From positions 310,001-374,000 of the forward strand of contig NW_025954974.1 in the NCBI RefSeq assembly GCF_022376445.1: 64,000 bases of DNA. Reading direction: 5' to 3'. Positions 22,228-34,477 of the stretch are shown piece after piece. Position numbers and translations under genes: made by a program. Positions within the stretch are counted from its first letter, which is position 1. Every line of letters begins with the position of its first letter. Source of the DNA: Fomitopsis serialis. Its lineage: Eukaryota > Basidiomycota > Agaricomycetes > Polyporales > Fomitopsidaceae. The notes below the pieces were generated by a model. The model worked only from the letters and a program-made list of their open reading frames with translations, made no database searches and had not been told where the DNA came from.

Positions 22228-25200
22228 ATGTCTGATATCCCTGCCCTCCTCATCTCCTCTCTCAACCCTGCAACACGCAAGCAGGCTGAACAGAGTCTGC
22301 AAGCCCTCAGCGTCCAGCAAGGCTTTCTCTCCGCTCTACTTCGTATTGTCCTCGAACCATCGCAGGATCGCTCGGTCAGGCTCGCCGGCAGTGTGTACCT
22401 CAAAAATGTCGTAAAGACTAGATGGGACGATGTGCGTGGATTGACCCGGACTATGCGGATACATGGACTGACATGCTCACAGGAAGAACAACCCGTTCCG
22501 GACGCAGACAAGGCTGCTCTGCGGAATGAACTCATCCCTGCGATGATCGCGCTGTCCAACGCGTCTGACAAGGCTATGCGAGCACAGGTGGTCGAGTCTG
22601 TGTCCCTCATCGCAAAGGAGGACTTTCCGGAGAGGTGGCCTGATCTGGTCGATGTAAGTCTTCCCTCCTAGAACGTCCGATCCACTGGGAGGAACATTTC
22701 CGAGGTATCTGGAAGCTGCGCTGTGGACGCGTTAGTGCTCGTGCGGATGAAAATGACTGGCAGCACTTACCTGCGAGCATTCATGCCCGCTGGACAGTTG
22801 CTTTAAACTTGCGGCTACGTCTCGACATGGCGATGACACATCGCCGTTTCGGACGCCTGATCATCCCTGTCCAGCGTGTCCTGAGTAAGTGGAACATGGT
22901 TATCCACGACGAGCTCGCCCTACTAACTGACTGGATGGGGTTTGAGTGGGCGATCCCGAGGCTGATGCTCGTCAATGTCTACGAGGACGTGATGCTACCC
23001 GGCCTGCGCGACATTCACTATTTTTCTCGGCGATCCTATAGACGCCGGATGATGAGCCTCACACTGGCCAAGTTTTGGCTGTGCGTAGAAGCATTTTTGT
23101 CCCTGGGAGGACTCGCGGGGGAATCCGCCGGCTGGCTTGCTCATTGCCAGTTGCGGATGCTGTATAGAGCCCTCCAAGACAGAAAGAAAAAGCAAGCTGT
23201 GTTCTGGGCCCGCTCATCTTCTCACTGGGAGCCAGTTCTCTCTGCTACATCTTCGGAAGACTCTGAGTCTGTCCCTCTTGCAAGTTGCGCCTATTTTGCG
23301 TTCCCTGAGCAACGACTGCCGGTCAACGCGATTAAAGCAGAAGGAATGCGAGGCGACGCGCCTGTGGCTCGCGCGAGCCGCAGGCTGACAAGTCACCAAT
23401 GGTAACGATGTGTGACGTTTCGCGTTCCGCGTTTCAGGAATGCTCGTCCCTGTGGATCAGACTTTCTGCTCCTTTGGCAGACTATTGCGCATACCAGACC
23501 TAATCTCATAGCACGTCTAGATACTGGTGTCCTCGCTATCCCCGACAAATTACGACATCAACATTGGCGTGCTCGAAACGGCACACTCCATCTTCCGACC
23601 GTGGCGTGCCGCAACACGCAACAATGACCTCTTCACTATCATCAACTATGTCCTCTCTCGCTTCGCGAAACCTTTCCTTGAATTGCTTCTCCACACCACT
23701 ACCTTACTCTTCACTACACCATCTCCCCCCAACCTCGCCACGATCGCACAATCACAAGTAACACTCGTAGACATCTTCTACGATCTCACGTGCCAGGATC
23801 TCCCTCCAGACTTTGAAGATACTCATGAAAAGTTCTTCTCATCTCCTGATGGCTTGTTCTTGCAACTTTTGCTTTGGGATCCACCGCAGTTGCGAGGCGA
23901 GGTAGGTGGCCTTGGCATTCTTGAGCAGCGGCAACGGCTCAACGCGCGATGCACAGGATGACGACACAACTCCCTCCCTCCCGTCGCAGATCAAGACAGG
24001 TGTTCTGGAAATCGCAGAGCTTCATATCAAGCTGTACTCGGAGGTCATGTCCGGCTCGAATGCCGTTCCTGCATTCGTCTCCTCGATTTGGAACATGATC
24101 AGTGGTGGGAAGCGACAAAGCGTCGGGGACGACGGTGTAAGCATCTCTGAGTCTGTCCCGCATACATCGACTGAATCTATCCCCAGCTCGTCTCGCAATC
24201 CCTGCGCTTCATCTCCACAGCGATCCGCATCGGCCACTACAAGGAACTCTTTGGCTCGCGGGAGATCATCACGAACCTCGTGCAGGGCATCGTCATCCCC
24301 AACGTCGGGCTTCGGGGTAAGGCCCTGTCTTCCTTCCTTCTTCGCACCCACTCACGCACTGTTTCGAATTCAAAGAGCACGAGATCGAGCAGTTCGAGGA
24401 CGACCCGCTCGAGTACATCCGGCTTGACCTCGCCGTACCGTCCCTCGGCGGAGCGGGCATGAGCACGGACACCCTCACGCGCCGCCAGGCGGCTGCAGAG
24501 GTCCTCCGTGCTCTTGTGTCGTCGGGGTATGAGAGTGAGACGACAGAAATAGCAGGGTCATGGATCGGGCAGGGGCTCCAGGAGTATACAGCGAATCCCG
24601 CGGAGAACTGGCGCGCGAAGGACACGGCGATTTATGTCATGACGGCAGTGGCGACGCGGGGCAGCACAACACAGGTGGGTGAACGGAGGGTGCAGTAACC
24701 TCTTCGTAGTGTTGCTGACATGATTTCGTTAGCATGGTGTCACGTCGACGAACACACTCGTGGATGTCGTCCAGTTCTTCTCGGACCACGTCTTTCAGGA
24801 CCTGCAGGCTGAGTCGGGTTCGGCGCATCCGATCCTCCAAGTTGATGCTATCCGCTTCCTGCACACCTTCCGGCATCAGGTTAGTGAGCGGAGTTCACGG
24901 TGATGTACATGTACTGATCTAGACGACTTGCAACAGCTTGTCAAGCCACAGCTACTCTCAGTCCTCCCGCTGCTCTTGCGTCACCTCGGCTCAGACAACT
25001 ATGTCTGCTACACGTACGCCGCGATCAGCGTCGAGCGGATACTCTTCATCAAGCAGGGGACACAGTTGATGTATGTTAAAGCAAGTCAGATTCACGTACC
25101 TTTGGGTCTCACGTATCTCTACGCAGGTTCACTCAGGCAGACATCCACGAACTGGCGCCACATCTTCTCGATGCGTTGCTGAAGAAAATGGAGTCTGCGG

Positions 25201-26777
25201 GCACACCAGAGAAGGTTGCTGAGAACGACTACCTCATGAAGTGTCCGTACCTTCCAGGGCGTCAGTGTACCCATAACTGACCAGCTAACTTGTAGGCGCG
25301 ATGCGAGTCATCATCACCGCCCGGTCGACCTTCACAACGGGCTACGAGCGCTTCCTGCAGAGACTGGTCAACATCCTCGGTGCGATCTCGAAGAACCCGA
25401 GCAACCCTCTCTTCGACCAGTTCATCTTTGAGAGTATCTCTGCGCTCATGAGGTATATGGATTGTGCAGACGTGCGGAGATGATATGACTGACCATTCGT
25501 GCTGCAGATTCGTTGTTGCTGCCAACCCGTCGACACTGCCGACTTTCGAGCAAGCGCTCTTCGGTCCTTTCACGATCATCCTCCAGCAAGATATTGACCG
25601 TGGGTGATCAGTAAGGTCGACCGGTGCTCTATACTTACCACATCTGCAGAGTACATCCCTTACGTCTTCCAGGTGCTCGCACAGATGCTCGAGTTCCACA
25701 CTGGCGATGTGCCAGCAGAGTACCGCAGTCTTCTTCCGTTTCTCCTCACTCCCGCCGCGTGGCAACAAAAGGGCAGCATTCCGGGCTTGGTCAAGCTGCT
25801 CAAGGCATTCCTCTCTCGAGATGCGAAGCAGATGGTCGCAACCGGCCAGTTCACGGCAGTCTTGGCAGTCATCCAGCAGCGCCTCATCCCGTCGAAGCTC
25901 AATGACGTGTGGGGCTTTGAGCTCCTGCAATCGGTGGTACAGTACATCCCACCGTGAGTACCATCATACTAGGAGGATAGTATTAAGTCTCACGACTGAT
26001 GACCTGAACAGATCGGATCTCAAACAGTACTTCCGCGCTCTGATGGTGACGCTGCTCACGCGGATGCAGACCAGCAAGACAGACAAATACGTCTACCTCT
26101 TTGTCTACTTCCTCGCGTTCACGATAGCCATTCCTGTTGAGGGTCTGGGACCTGACTATGTGATCAGCTCAGTGGAAGAAATTCAGCCTCAGTATGATTC
26201 TATTCTCTCCGGTAACTTGGCTATACTGACGCACACATGTTAGGCTGTGGTCGCAGATCGTCGGGAACTTCGTGGTACCACAAGCGCCGAAAATGCCCCC
26301 GAAGGAACGCAAGGTCGTTGTCGTCGGCTTGACGAAGCTACTTACACAAAGCGCGCTGATGCTCCAGGAGCCTTCAGTACAGGCATGGTAGGCGGTCGCA
26401 TTGATGCTATGTCCGAACAACAACTCACCAGTGTTATGCTGCAGGCCGGCGACGTTCACCTCATTGGCGAAGCTTTTCCAGGAGCCGCAGTTCCTAACTA
26501 AGAAGGATGAGGAGGACCCCGATGCCGGTATCACTGCAATCGACTACGAGGAGCAAACGGCGGGATACCAGGCCGCCTACTCGCGACTAGCAGCATCTGA
26601 GACGGTCGCCGTCGATCCTGTCGCGCATGTCCGGGATCCTCGGGAGCACCTCGGACAGGAGCTCGCGAAGCTCTCGCAGAGGGACCCAAGGGTGAAGCAC
26701 TTGTCGGTGCTGCCGACGCGGCTGTCGCGGGACCGTTCCTGCAGTCGCTGGCAGCTGCGGGGCACAACATAAGCTGA
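22228..26777 (+). CDS. CSE1: Exportin-2 (importin-alpha re-exporter)
   Basis: Importin-beta superfamily HEAT-repeat exportin that, with Ran-GTP, returns importin-alpha to the cytoplasm; normally essential and single copy. The start MSDIPALLISSLNPATRKQA is the importin-N domain. Later blocks are FPERWPDLVD, LSPTNYDINIGVLETAHSIF, DPPQLRGE, FISTAIRIGHYKELF, EHEIEQFEDDPLEYIRLDL, ENWRAKDTAIYVMTAVA, LLRHLGSDNYVCYTYAA, YIPYVFQVLAQMLEFH and KYVYLFVYFLAFTIA. Early exons: 22228-22431, 22483-22653, 23520-23901, 23957-24136, 24187-24316, 24376-24674, 24733-24879, 24937-25070. Most introns are 50-60 bp, but intron 2 is 866 bp because of an insertion. One G is missing near 26703 just before the final ~24 residues; with it the family C-terminus and stop at 26775-26777 follow. 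It converges with niaD 151 bp downstream. Confidence 0.93.
22675..23462. mobile_element. TIR-flanked insertion inside CSE1 intron 2
   Basis: A ~788-bp block expands an intron that would otherwise be about 78 bp. Its ends are inverted: left 22675-22701 begins gtccgatccactgggag, and the reverse complement of right 23437-23462 begins gtctgatccacaggga; about 22 of 26 positions agree. Splice sites remain outside it (donor gtaagt at 22654, acceptor ctag at 23516-23519). No clear target-site duplication is visible. A 198-codon open frame fills most of the interior (next entry). The size and TIRs suggest a non-autonomous DNA transposon, but no superfamily is assigned. Confidence 0.62.
22809..23405 (+). 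CDS. Hypothetical ORF nested in the CSE1 intron insertion
   Basis: A 198-residue frame starting MRLRLDMAMTHRRFGRLIIP, with MGFEWAIPRLMLVNVYEDVM and LAKFWLCVEAFLSLGGLAG in the middle and a charged C-terminus. It is entirely inside the TIR-bounded block and in sense orientation with CSE1. I recognise no transposase catalytic pattern or other domain. It may be a remnant of the element's coding region, a captured fragment, or chance. Confidence 0.3.
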   Translation: MRLRLDMAMTHRRFGRLIIPVQRVLSKWNMVIHDELALLTDWMGFEWAIPRLMLVNVYEDVMLPGLRDIHYFSRRSYRRRMMSLTLAKFWLCVEAFLSLGGLAGESAGWLAHCQLRMLYRALQDRKKKQAVFWARSSSHWEPVLSATSSEDSESVPLASCAYFAFPEQRLPVNAIKAEGMRGDAPVARASRRLTSHQW

Positions 26778-26928
26778 ACGAACGTTAATGGGTTTCTGAC
26801 CAGTCCATCACGCAACGTAGACACCATGCATATGCACTCAACACTTACGGTAGGTAGGAAGGAAATCGAGCATAGTCAAGAATACAACATGCATTGTACA
26901 TCATTACCATTCACAAACACATCTACGT

Positions 26929-29900
26929 TCAGAACACTACCAATTGACGTTCGACGTCCCAACCACAACGCTGCAAGCCAGGCTTCAGTGTATGCTTGAT
27001 CATGCCGTCTGGACCGCATGCGAGCACCATAGCTCGCTCGCTTGGGAATGGGAGGTGCTCTTGGAGCATCGCATCTGTGATTCGACCTGTGCTGTACGGC
27101 CAGCCATTCGGTGTGACGCTGAGTGTGTAGTGCAGATGGAAGCGATTCTCGCCATGCGTCGCGTGGAGCCCGTCGAGCTCCTCTCTGCATAAGATGTCCT
27201 CTTCTGTTTTGTTGGCGTTGATGAGCCAGATACGAGTGTGCTCGAGCGCAGGGTCGTGCAGCACTCCTCGAAGCACCTGCAGGATAGGAGTGATGCCTGA
27301 CATTACATGGAAGTGAGTCAACACGGCTCGGTTTGAAACAAAGACCATGGACACTGACCAGAGCCGCCGCAAACAAGCCCGAAGTCCGTGACTTCTCTCT
27401 CAACTCCTCTGAAGCTGATCGATTTATGCCCCAACAGCACGAACGACCCAAGGGGACCTTTGATGTCGAATGTATCCCCGAGCTGAAGCTGGTGAAACCC
27501 AACCGTCATCTTTCCACCTGATGGCCATTTGTCGTTGGGAAGATAGAGCCTGGGACAGATCCGTGAGCTATACAGAATCAATATGAGTTAGGAGTAGACG
27601 CTGACTTGATCAAGAAGTCGATGAAGCCCTTTGCGTCTTTGTCCGAGACCGGTGTATATGCACGCTGTACCACTCACCCGAATCCTTACGCTTCAGCCGG
27701 ACGAAGACGTGCTGGCCAGTCGGCAATCCGAGAGGCTGATCTGGATCTGGTAGCGCGAAGCGGTACAGGCGAGTGTCGTGGTTAATGACTTCAACGTTGA
27801 CAAGAGTGACTTGGCGCCAGACACGCGGGAGAGGAAACGGCCTGATGTCTCGTCTTCTGACGCCTCGGTTTCTGCATCATTGGGGGTACCAGTTTTGATA
27901 AGAGTCCCGACGTGGAACTGGGGAACATTGATTGAACGTGCATGTCACTTCCAGAAGTGATGCTTACCTGCCGGAGCTTCGCCCACGCATCCGCAGAGTG
28001 AATGGCTCTGAAGTCCTCGCTTGCGTCTTCTCCAGCTGCGAGAAGAATGCTGTCCTCTCCGCCCGGATGGTCATGTAGATATCCAGTCCCGTCGTAGACT
28101 TCGCCGTCAACAACAAACCAGGGCTTGTCTTTTGGTTGTGTCCTCAGTTCACGGAGCGTCACTAGTCTCCCGTTGCCTCCTTTAGGGACAGAGGGTGTTT
28201 GAGTTTGAGAAACAGCATTGTCTTGAAGAGTAGCGAGGGCGGATGCCGAGAAATCAGGGCGGAGAATATTCGCTCCTGATTTTGTCATGAGCTGGACAAT
28301 TGTCAGAATGACACTACCTTCCTGGACACGTGAACATACCTCCATCCAACCTGCGGAGTACTTGCCAACAGGCGCAGGGTGCACAAACCTGAGCTCGGTA
28401 ATCACCCCTTCAACAGAACATTGCTTCAAGATTGCAACGCGATGCCACCTGAATATCATCCGCCCGCAGGGTCAATCGTCGTTTCCTGCTCACCGAACTG
28501 CGTACGCACCAGTTGTTCATCATAGACGTTGCGTTCGGATACATGTCTCTCGGCTGCATATTCATGGACTCGTCCATTCCGCGCACGGAGATGACGTTGG
28601 CCCCCGCCAGTTCGAGTTGGTAACCTCGAAGGACCAGAAACACCAGCAGCTGCACGCACACATCTCAGTGCCTGTAAACCCCCTTAATCGCTGATGGATC
28701 AAATGCTCACAAGCACGTATCACGCTCATCCAAGTCGAACCTGCCAAAACTGGGATCGGAGTATGCCACAGCTCGATATAAGTCCTCGGGATAGTCAACG
28801 TTCGCTAGTCGCCAGTGTGGCCGTCATCCATCGATATCTCCACGCGGCTTATTCTTCGCCCACCACCAGAGTAGGCATATCCTTTCAGCTCGTAAATCGA
28901 AGACTGAGTAGCCTCAGCGGAGGGGTCGAGCATGAGGATCTCTTCATGCGCGGGCCTTGCGATGGCGCTGTTTACGTTGAGTTCGCTGGAGAAGGTTGAA
29001 TGAGTCATATGAACGAGAGAATAAAAGGGGAAGCCTACGTGATGATATACTTGGGGTCGTACCACCACTTCTTCTCCTCTGCAGAACGTGCTTGTTCTGG
29101 AGTGAGTTGCGTAGGCAGGACTTTGTTGTCTGGGTGTGCGTCGCACCAATTATTATCCATTTTTTAAACCATTATATGACATTGCGCTCACCAAAGAAAT
29201 GCAGGTGATGTTGACTCTCAACAGCTGATACTTCGATGCGTCTGAGCCACTAGAAAGCGAGCATGAGGATGTGCAAGGAAGATTGATAGCATATCCGTAC
29301 ACACCTTGACGGATCTCCCACCAATTTGTCCGGGATGATCATTCGTACCGGGAACCCATGGTCAGGCTCCAGTGGTCGGCCATTCATGGCCCATGCTACA
29401 TATTACAAAGGACATCAGTTGGTGGCTCGGAACCTTGCTGGGGACGCCACACACCTACCAGGTAGCCCTTCTCCCGATTAGATGCCCACGTAATCGTTGC
29501 GAAGTGCCGTATGGCCCGTTAGGAAGAGAGTCTCCTCCCTCGAAGACGACGTGCTTTGCGCCAGCCGACCGAAGAGGTTTGACATAAGCAAGGATGTCTG
29601 CGAGGTAAACGCCTGTCCATAGCGCAGTGGACAGCCCTGCGCTGCCCCATCAAATCCTAGACTTTTCCGTAGTACATTTTGCTCCTTCCGCCTGTTGCCA
29701 GCCAGACCAGTGTGACGGGCAGAGTCACCACTTCGAATCTCTCCCTAAGGTCCGCGATGGAGAAATCGACTTCGCGTTCAACAAGACCGTGAATACGTAT
29801 GCGCCACGCCCTTGATTCCTGTGTTGATACCTGGGGCACTGCACCGTGGTTGCGGACGAAGTGCAGGTGTGCAGGCGTAAGGAAGCCCTAGAAAACCGGT

Positions 29901-30390
29901 AAGTAAGAACCTAGCCAATGAGAGGAGAGATGATGTAAGCAGGTGTCTCGCTGTGGCTGGCGGGCGCTCCGCCATCACACCAGGTTGCCTATTTTGGACG
30001 GACCACGTTAAATATAAAACGGAACGTACGGTTCGGAAGAGAGTTATGAGGGGGGCCTCGGCGTTGAAAGGATGTTTCCCCGTCAGGCGTATGAGCTCTG
30101 GATTGCGATGCACCCAGCGGTCAGGTGTTTGAGCGTCCTGTCAGGGTACGCAGCGACTCGGTAATCATCGTCCTACGAAGAGGAAAAATACATACTCACT
30201 GCATGTGCGGTAATAGAGGTGTCTCATCTTCAGGGATCGTTGGGAAGCTCGAGGGATAGCTGCTCTTCAGCTCGTTATCCGAAGGCGGAGAAGATGACCG
30301 CGACGAAGCTGAGCTAGAGGGTCCGGAAGCGGACGAAGGGGAGAGGCGTCCGTCCTCGCTGTTGCTGCTACTGGTGCTCGGCGTGGGCAT
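26929..30390 (-). CDS. niaD: Assimilatory nitrate reductase
   Basis: Cytosolic NAD(P)H nitrate reductase, reducing nitrate to nitrite. The minus strand starts at ATG 30390 with a serine-rich leader (MPTPSTSSSNSEDG, then PEDETPLLPHMQ). The molybdopterin domain follows: TPDRWVHRNPELIRLTGKHP, HLHFVRNHGAVP, WRIRIHGLVEREV, VTLV then AGNRRKEQN, VYLADILAYVK, and DHGFPVRMIIPG. The Mo-dimerisation part has GMDESMNMQPRDMYPNATS. The cytochrome b5 domain has the haem motif LHDHPGGEDSILLAAGEDAS. The FAD/NAD part ends with GGKMTVGFHQLQLGDTFDIK, a CGPDGMI nucleotide motif, and the stop at 26931-26929. Frame breaks near 29704 and 29650 are single missing bases around AGNRRKEQN and the GWGSAG-like block. A GATAAG site lies upstream at 30533. 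Confidence 0.9.
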
Positions 30391-30858
30391 GGTCGCAGGT
30401 GCATCTCAAGCTCTCGCGGCCAACCTGTGATCGCAGGTACTGTATTTCTCACTGACCGCCTTCTTCGGGGGCGTCTGAAGGGCGTCATCGGATCCGTGTC
30501 GTTTGAAAGTTGAACGCCGAAATTTATTGGTACGATAAGGGTCTCCGCTCGCGAGATAGCCGTGCTATCGACAGGGGCACGGCGTTAGGCACGATGTCCA
30601 ATGGCCCTCCAAGAACCGCCTCGATAGCGATCGTTCCCGGGTCCACCCAGCGAGACCCAGCAGGCTTTGAGTCTCGGTTACACATAGGCCAGATTATCCA
30701 GGATTCTCCCTTCATTGCGAACTGAGAATTCGTGCCCCACACTGCGTCGCGCCGCCGTGTCCCGCCACACTAGCCCCATTGCCTCCACCCCCCGAGAACG
30801 CCCTCTATCAATCGCACAGGTGAGCTTATCTATGTTTTGGCTTGGCGACAGTGTCCGA
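30391..30858. promoter_or_regulatory. niaD upstream region with GATA site
   Basis: The 468 bp between the niaD start and the nrt2 stop. It contains cgataag at 30533-30539, the core recognised by AreA/Nit2-type GATA factors in fungi. Binding is inferred. Confidence 0.5.
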
Positions 30859-33086
30859 CTACGTCCGAGGTACTCGGATCGGTATGAGGAGAAAGTTGAC
30901 AACCTGTGCGAGGGAAAACGTCATGAGCATATACAGACGTCAACCAGTCACGCTGCTCAAGCGCACGCCATGCTGATGCGCGACGAGGCAGCTCGGACAT
31001 GTGGAGGGCACACTCACGATTGCAACGACGCCAGAGATCCAGAATGCCTTCCCGTACGGCTTGGGCTGCATCCGGAAGATGAGGGCAAAGAACACGCCGC
31101 CGAGGTTGCCCAGGGCGCCGACGATACCCGTCTGTGCAGTCGTTAAGAGAATCCACCATATATCAGCGAGGGAACGGAGTGCATACCATCAATCCATTCG
31201 AATCTAATATCAGAAACAGAGAAGGAGAGAAGCGTTCGTCAGACACCGAGACTACAGCAGACACTCCACCAGTCACTTACTCGGATTGCAATGGGGGACG
31301 AGCGAGAAGTTGGCGCCGTTTCCTGCCTCGTTGAACAAGGCGAGGATGACGAAGATGACGATGACCACTGCGAGGGACGGGTCCGACCTGCTGTCGATGT
31401 AGACGCCGAGAGCGATGGACATGATGCCTTGGACGACACCGAGGGCGAGCGTGAGGTACTTCTTGCCCGGGACACCGTACCTACGGTAGATCATGTCACC
31501 GAAGTAGCCACCTAGCGGGAACACATCCGCACGGTCAGCACGGAAGTAACCCCCGCAACCCAGCCCGTGCACTCACCGAACGCGCGCGAGAATACGTTCA
31601 GCAGGCCGTATATCGCGGCGATGTACCCGGCCTTGGTCTGCCCGAACGTCTTGCTCTGGTACATGCTGAACAGCACGTTCGAGAGGTTCGCGTCCACCGC
31701 GAGCTCGAACCCGAACGTCGTCAGGTACGCGAAGCTCGGGAGCCACGTCAGCGGGCTGAGCGTCGTCTCCTTCACGACCGCCATCGTCACCGGCTGGTTC
31801 ACCGCGACGTCCACGCTGCTCGTCACGACGCCTGCCGCGTCCGGGTTCGCAGGGGAGACGGGGAGACGTCGACGTCCGCGCTCGCCTGCTTCTCTTTGTC
31901 CGTCCGCTTGTCCGCTTTCTCCGCGTCCTGCAGGGTCGACACGTCCTTGAGGTTCGACGAGGCGTTTCCGGCGCTTGAGGAGTCTTCGATGACGTTGGCG
32001 TCCTCCTGGAAGGAGGGTGAAGGGCGGGCGAAGCGGTCTTCCCACTTGCCATTAGGATGGTCCGTGCCGAAAATGAGTGTGAGCGCCGCGACGGTCAGGA
32101 GAACGGGCACGGGCACGATTGCGAAAGATGCTACCGAAGTCTATCAGCACGTGTACCAAAAGAAGTGAATAGATCCCAGCTTTCCTTCGTCCGTCTGTCG
32201 CCTCTTCCTTGACACATCTGCTGTGTCATGAAAGGCAGTACAGGCGCGGGCGAAGGAACGCGGACGTCGAACAGACGCCCGAGAGAGTTGACTTACCTCG
32301 CCAGGCGACATGCTTCGCCAGACCGTCGCGGATGAGCCGGTCGTAGACGGCGAGCATGATGATGAACGTGAACCCGCCGCCGCTGTTGCCCCACCCGCCC
32401 GCAATGGCATTTGCGCGGCCAACGACACGCTTGTCGAAGAACGCAGACGTCCAGGCTTGACACGGAACGAACGTCCCGCCGAGGATACCTTTGCAACAAG
32501 TTGAGTGAGGGCTCCATTCGGCTGGACAAAGAGAACGCGGGGGCCAGGGACACACCTATGAAGAAGCGGACGACATACAGACCCGAGGCGTTCGAGATCG
32601 TGCCCGCGAGCCCCGAGGGGATCGCACCTAGGACGAGGAGGCCAGCCATGACCTTGCGAGGGCCATACCGGTCAACGAGCGGTCCCACGATCAGGCGCAC
32701 AAGGAGCGTCGAGCATAATGAGACGATGTTCGAGTTACCTGTGGTTCATGAGTCTCGTGGTCGCTGTGTTAGGGTATGTCTAGGGCACGTACCAACTTGG
32801 CGGTAGACAGCTTCAAGTCGGACTTGACCGCTCGGGACGAGAGGCGAGAAGGCGAACCACGACAGGAAGCAGTCCAAAAGCCGAGCCATGATCTGAGAGG
32901 TGAACACAAGTCAGAAACAGACTGGTGGTTTGCCAGATTGTAACCGCTCACAAGTGGAAATTCCGCGAATACTGCGTCTTCACGACAGGATCGGAAGCGT
33001 CGTGCACTTGCCATTCAAGGGTTAACACGCGCCTCCGTGATTAACTGCCAGAAGGTTGGCGGGGAAGCCGATGTGGGTCGTGACAT
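30859..33086 (-). CDS. nrt2: High-affinity nitrate/nitrite transporter (NRT2/CrnA type)
   Basis: Major-facilitator plasma-membrane nitrate/nitrite importer with 12 expected helices. It starts at ATG 33086 ([15 protein letters not shown]), followed by [24 protein letters not shown] and [11 protein letters not shown]. Next are [19 protein letters not shown] (MFS loop 2-3 motif), [16 protein letters not shown], the nitrate-porter signature [16 protein letters not shown], a long central hydrophilic loop ([14 protein letters not shown] and a Lys/Asp/Ser-rich stretch), TYGFE-like helices ([20 protein letters not shown]), [17 protein letters not shown] (second signature) and [19 protein letters not shown]. 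The last exon reads [14 protein letters not shown] with the stop at 30861-30859. Single-base losses occur near 33016, 32983, 32870 and 32832, all in the first part. It shares its upstream region with niiA. Confidence 0.9.
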
Positions 33087-34477
33087 AGTAGGTTGATGGT
33101 TTCCCTCGAGTGCTGTGCGCCCACACTTTCTCCAGAGACCTGGTGAGGGGAGGACAAGGGTCGTTCGGAAAAGTTTCCGGTGTGATGGGGCTGTCAACTC
33201 ACCGAGTTCGTGTCAGCGTTGTAATCTCGGTCGCCTCAGGTTCCCTGGCTGATGTCGTACGGCTGCGGCCCCGCCGTGTGCTATCCGGAAAACTCGTCCT
33301 CTGTTCGCCCCTGGTCAACTGGAGCCGGAACGCGGCAGTCTGCCACAGAGGTGTAAGAGATAAGGCCGGGTGCAAGTGAGCCGGGTTGCGGGTGTGTTAT
33401 CGCGTCCTGGGGCTGCTTCGCTTGAGCGCGCTGCACAAGCGCCGCGTGCCCCGACACTGTCGCCCGAAAATCCTTGAGCCTATCAGCCGGAGGAAAGGTG
33501 TGCTCGGGAAGCCTCTCCACCAATGGACCTTCTCCATGTCGTCGGAACCGCACCGAGAATGTCGGTCCCTGCTAGTAGCAGTCGCTGATCGGATATCGTC
33601 TGGGTACTGTGCTGGGTATCGAACGAAGACGTCCTTATCTCCGCATGGGGATGCCGCCCCCGCACGTCCGAACCAGCCTGGAGCAGGTCCCTTCGCCGCT
33701 TGTCGATAAGAGGAGGGCGGCGCAAGATGAGTACTGTTCACGCGGGCCAGCCACTCTGGGGTCGGGGGACAGCTCGGGTCGGCGTGCCAGGTTCTCTGCC
33801 ATCAGGAAATCATGTCCCGTTCGATGCGCTAGCCCGAAGCCGCAGGTTACATGCTGGGCCTTTGTCTCTGAAACGTCTCGTCAGTGCAATCCATCCTGTC
33901 TTTCCACCTCACTGCGTGCATACGTGATATCATGCGTATGCAGTTGCTGCATCGAACTCGCCTCGTCTCGCGTAGTGGGCGATGGCGACTGGTTGAGCAG
34001 CTGAAGACTTGGAGCGTCACATCGTCCGAGTCGTCGCTGTCGAACTCGATCGCCGATCTGGATCGCAGCGATACTCGCGGAGCTTGAAGCACTCAGCCAC
34101 CCACTCGCCGACCAATCATCCGGCATGAATTCTCTTATCGCTACTCACCGGTGCAGGAACAACGAAGCGGATACTCGACATGCTAATCTTCGTACCGCAG
34201 CGGCCAGGGCCAGGCGGTTATCAGGCGCATGCACGGTCGGGCGGGCCCGGTACCGGTGGGTATGGGGGAAAGAAGGCTCTCTGACTCTGACGGCGGAGAC
34301 CGACTTGCTGAGGTGAGGTTTGCAGATGGCATCCTGGCGTTGAGTTACGCCAACCCCGCGTCCTTGGAACCGAATTCTCCCGCAGGAGATTAGGGCAGCG
34401 CCATAAGCGTAACGCGCAGGGAACCCCCACCTCAGCCCTCACTGTTCCATCGCACCTGGATTCTTCCGTGAGGCAGG
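33087..34477. promoter_or_regulatory. Bidirectional nrt2/niiA promoter with four GATAAG sites
   Basis: This 1.39-kb gap separates the divergent nrt2 and niiA start codons. GATAAG cores occur at 33358-33364 (agataag), 33634-33640 (cttatct), 33704-33710 (cgataag) and 34134-34140 (cttatcg). Random expectation for this length is below one. AreA/Nit2-type GATA factors control nitrate clusters in ascomycetes, and similar control is plausible here. No convincing coding frame is present. Confidence 0.62.
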
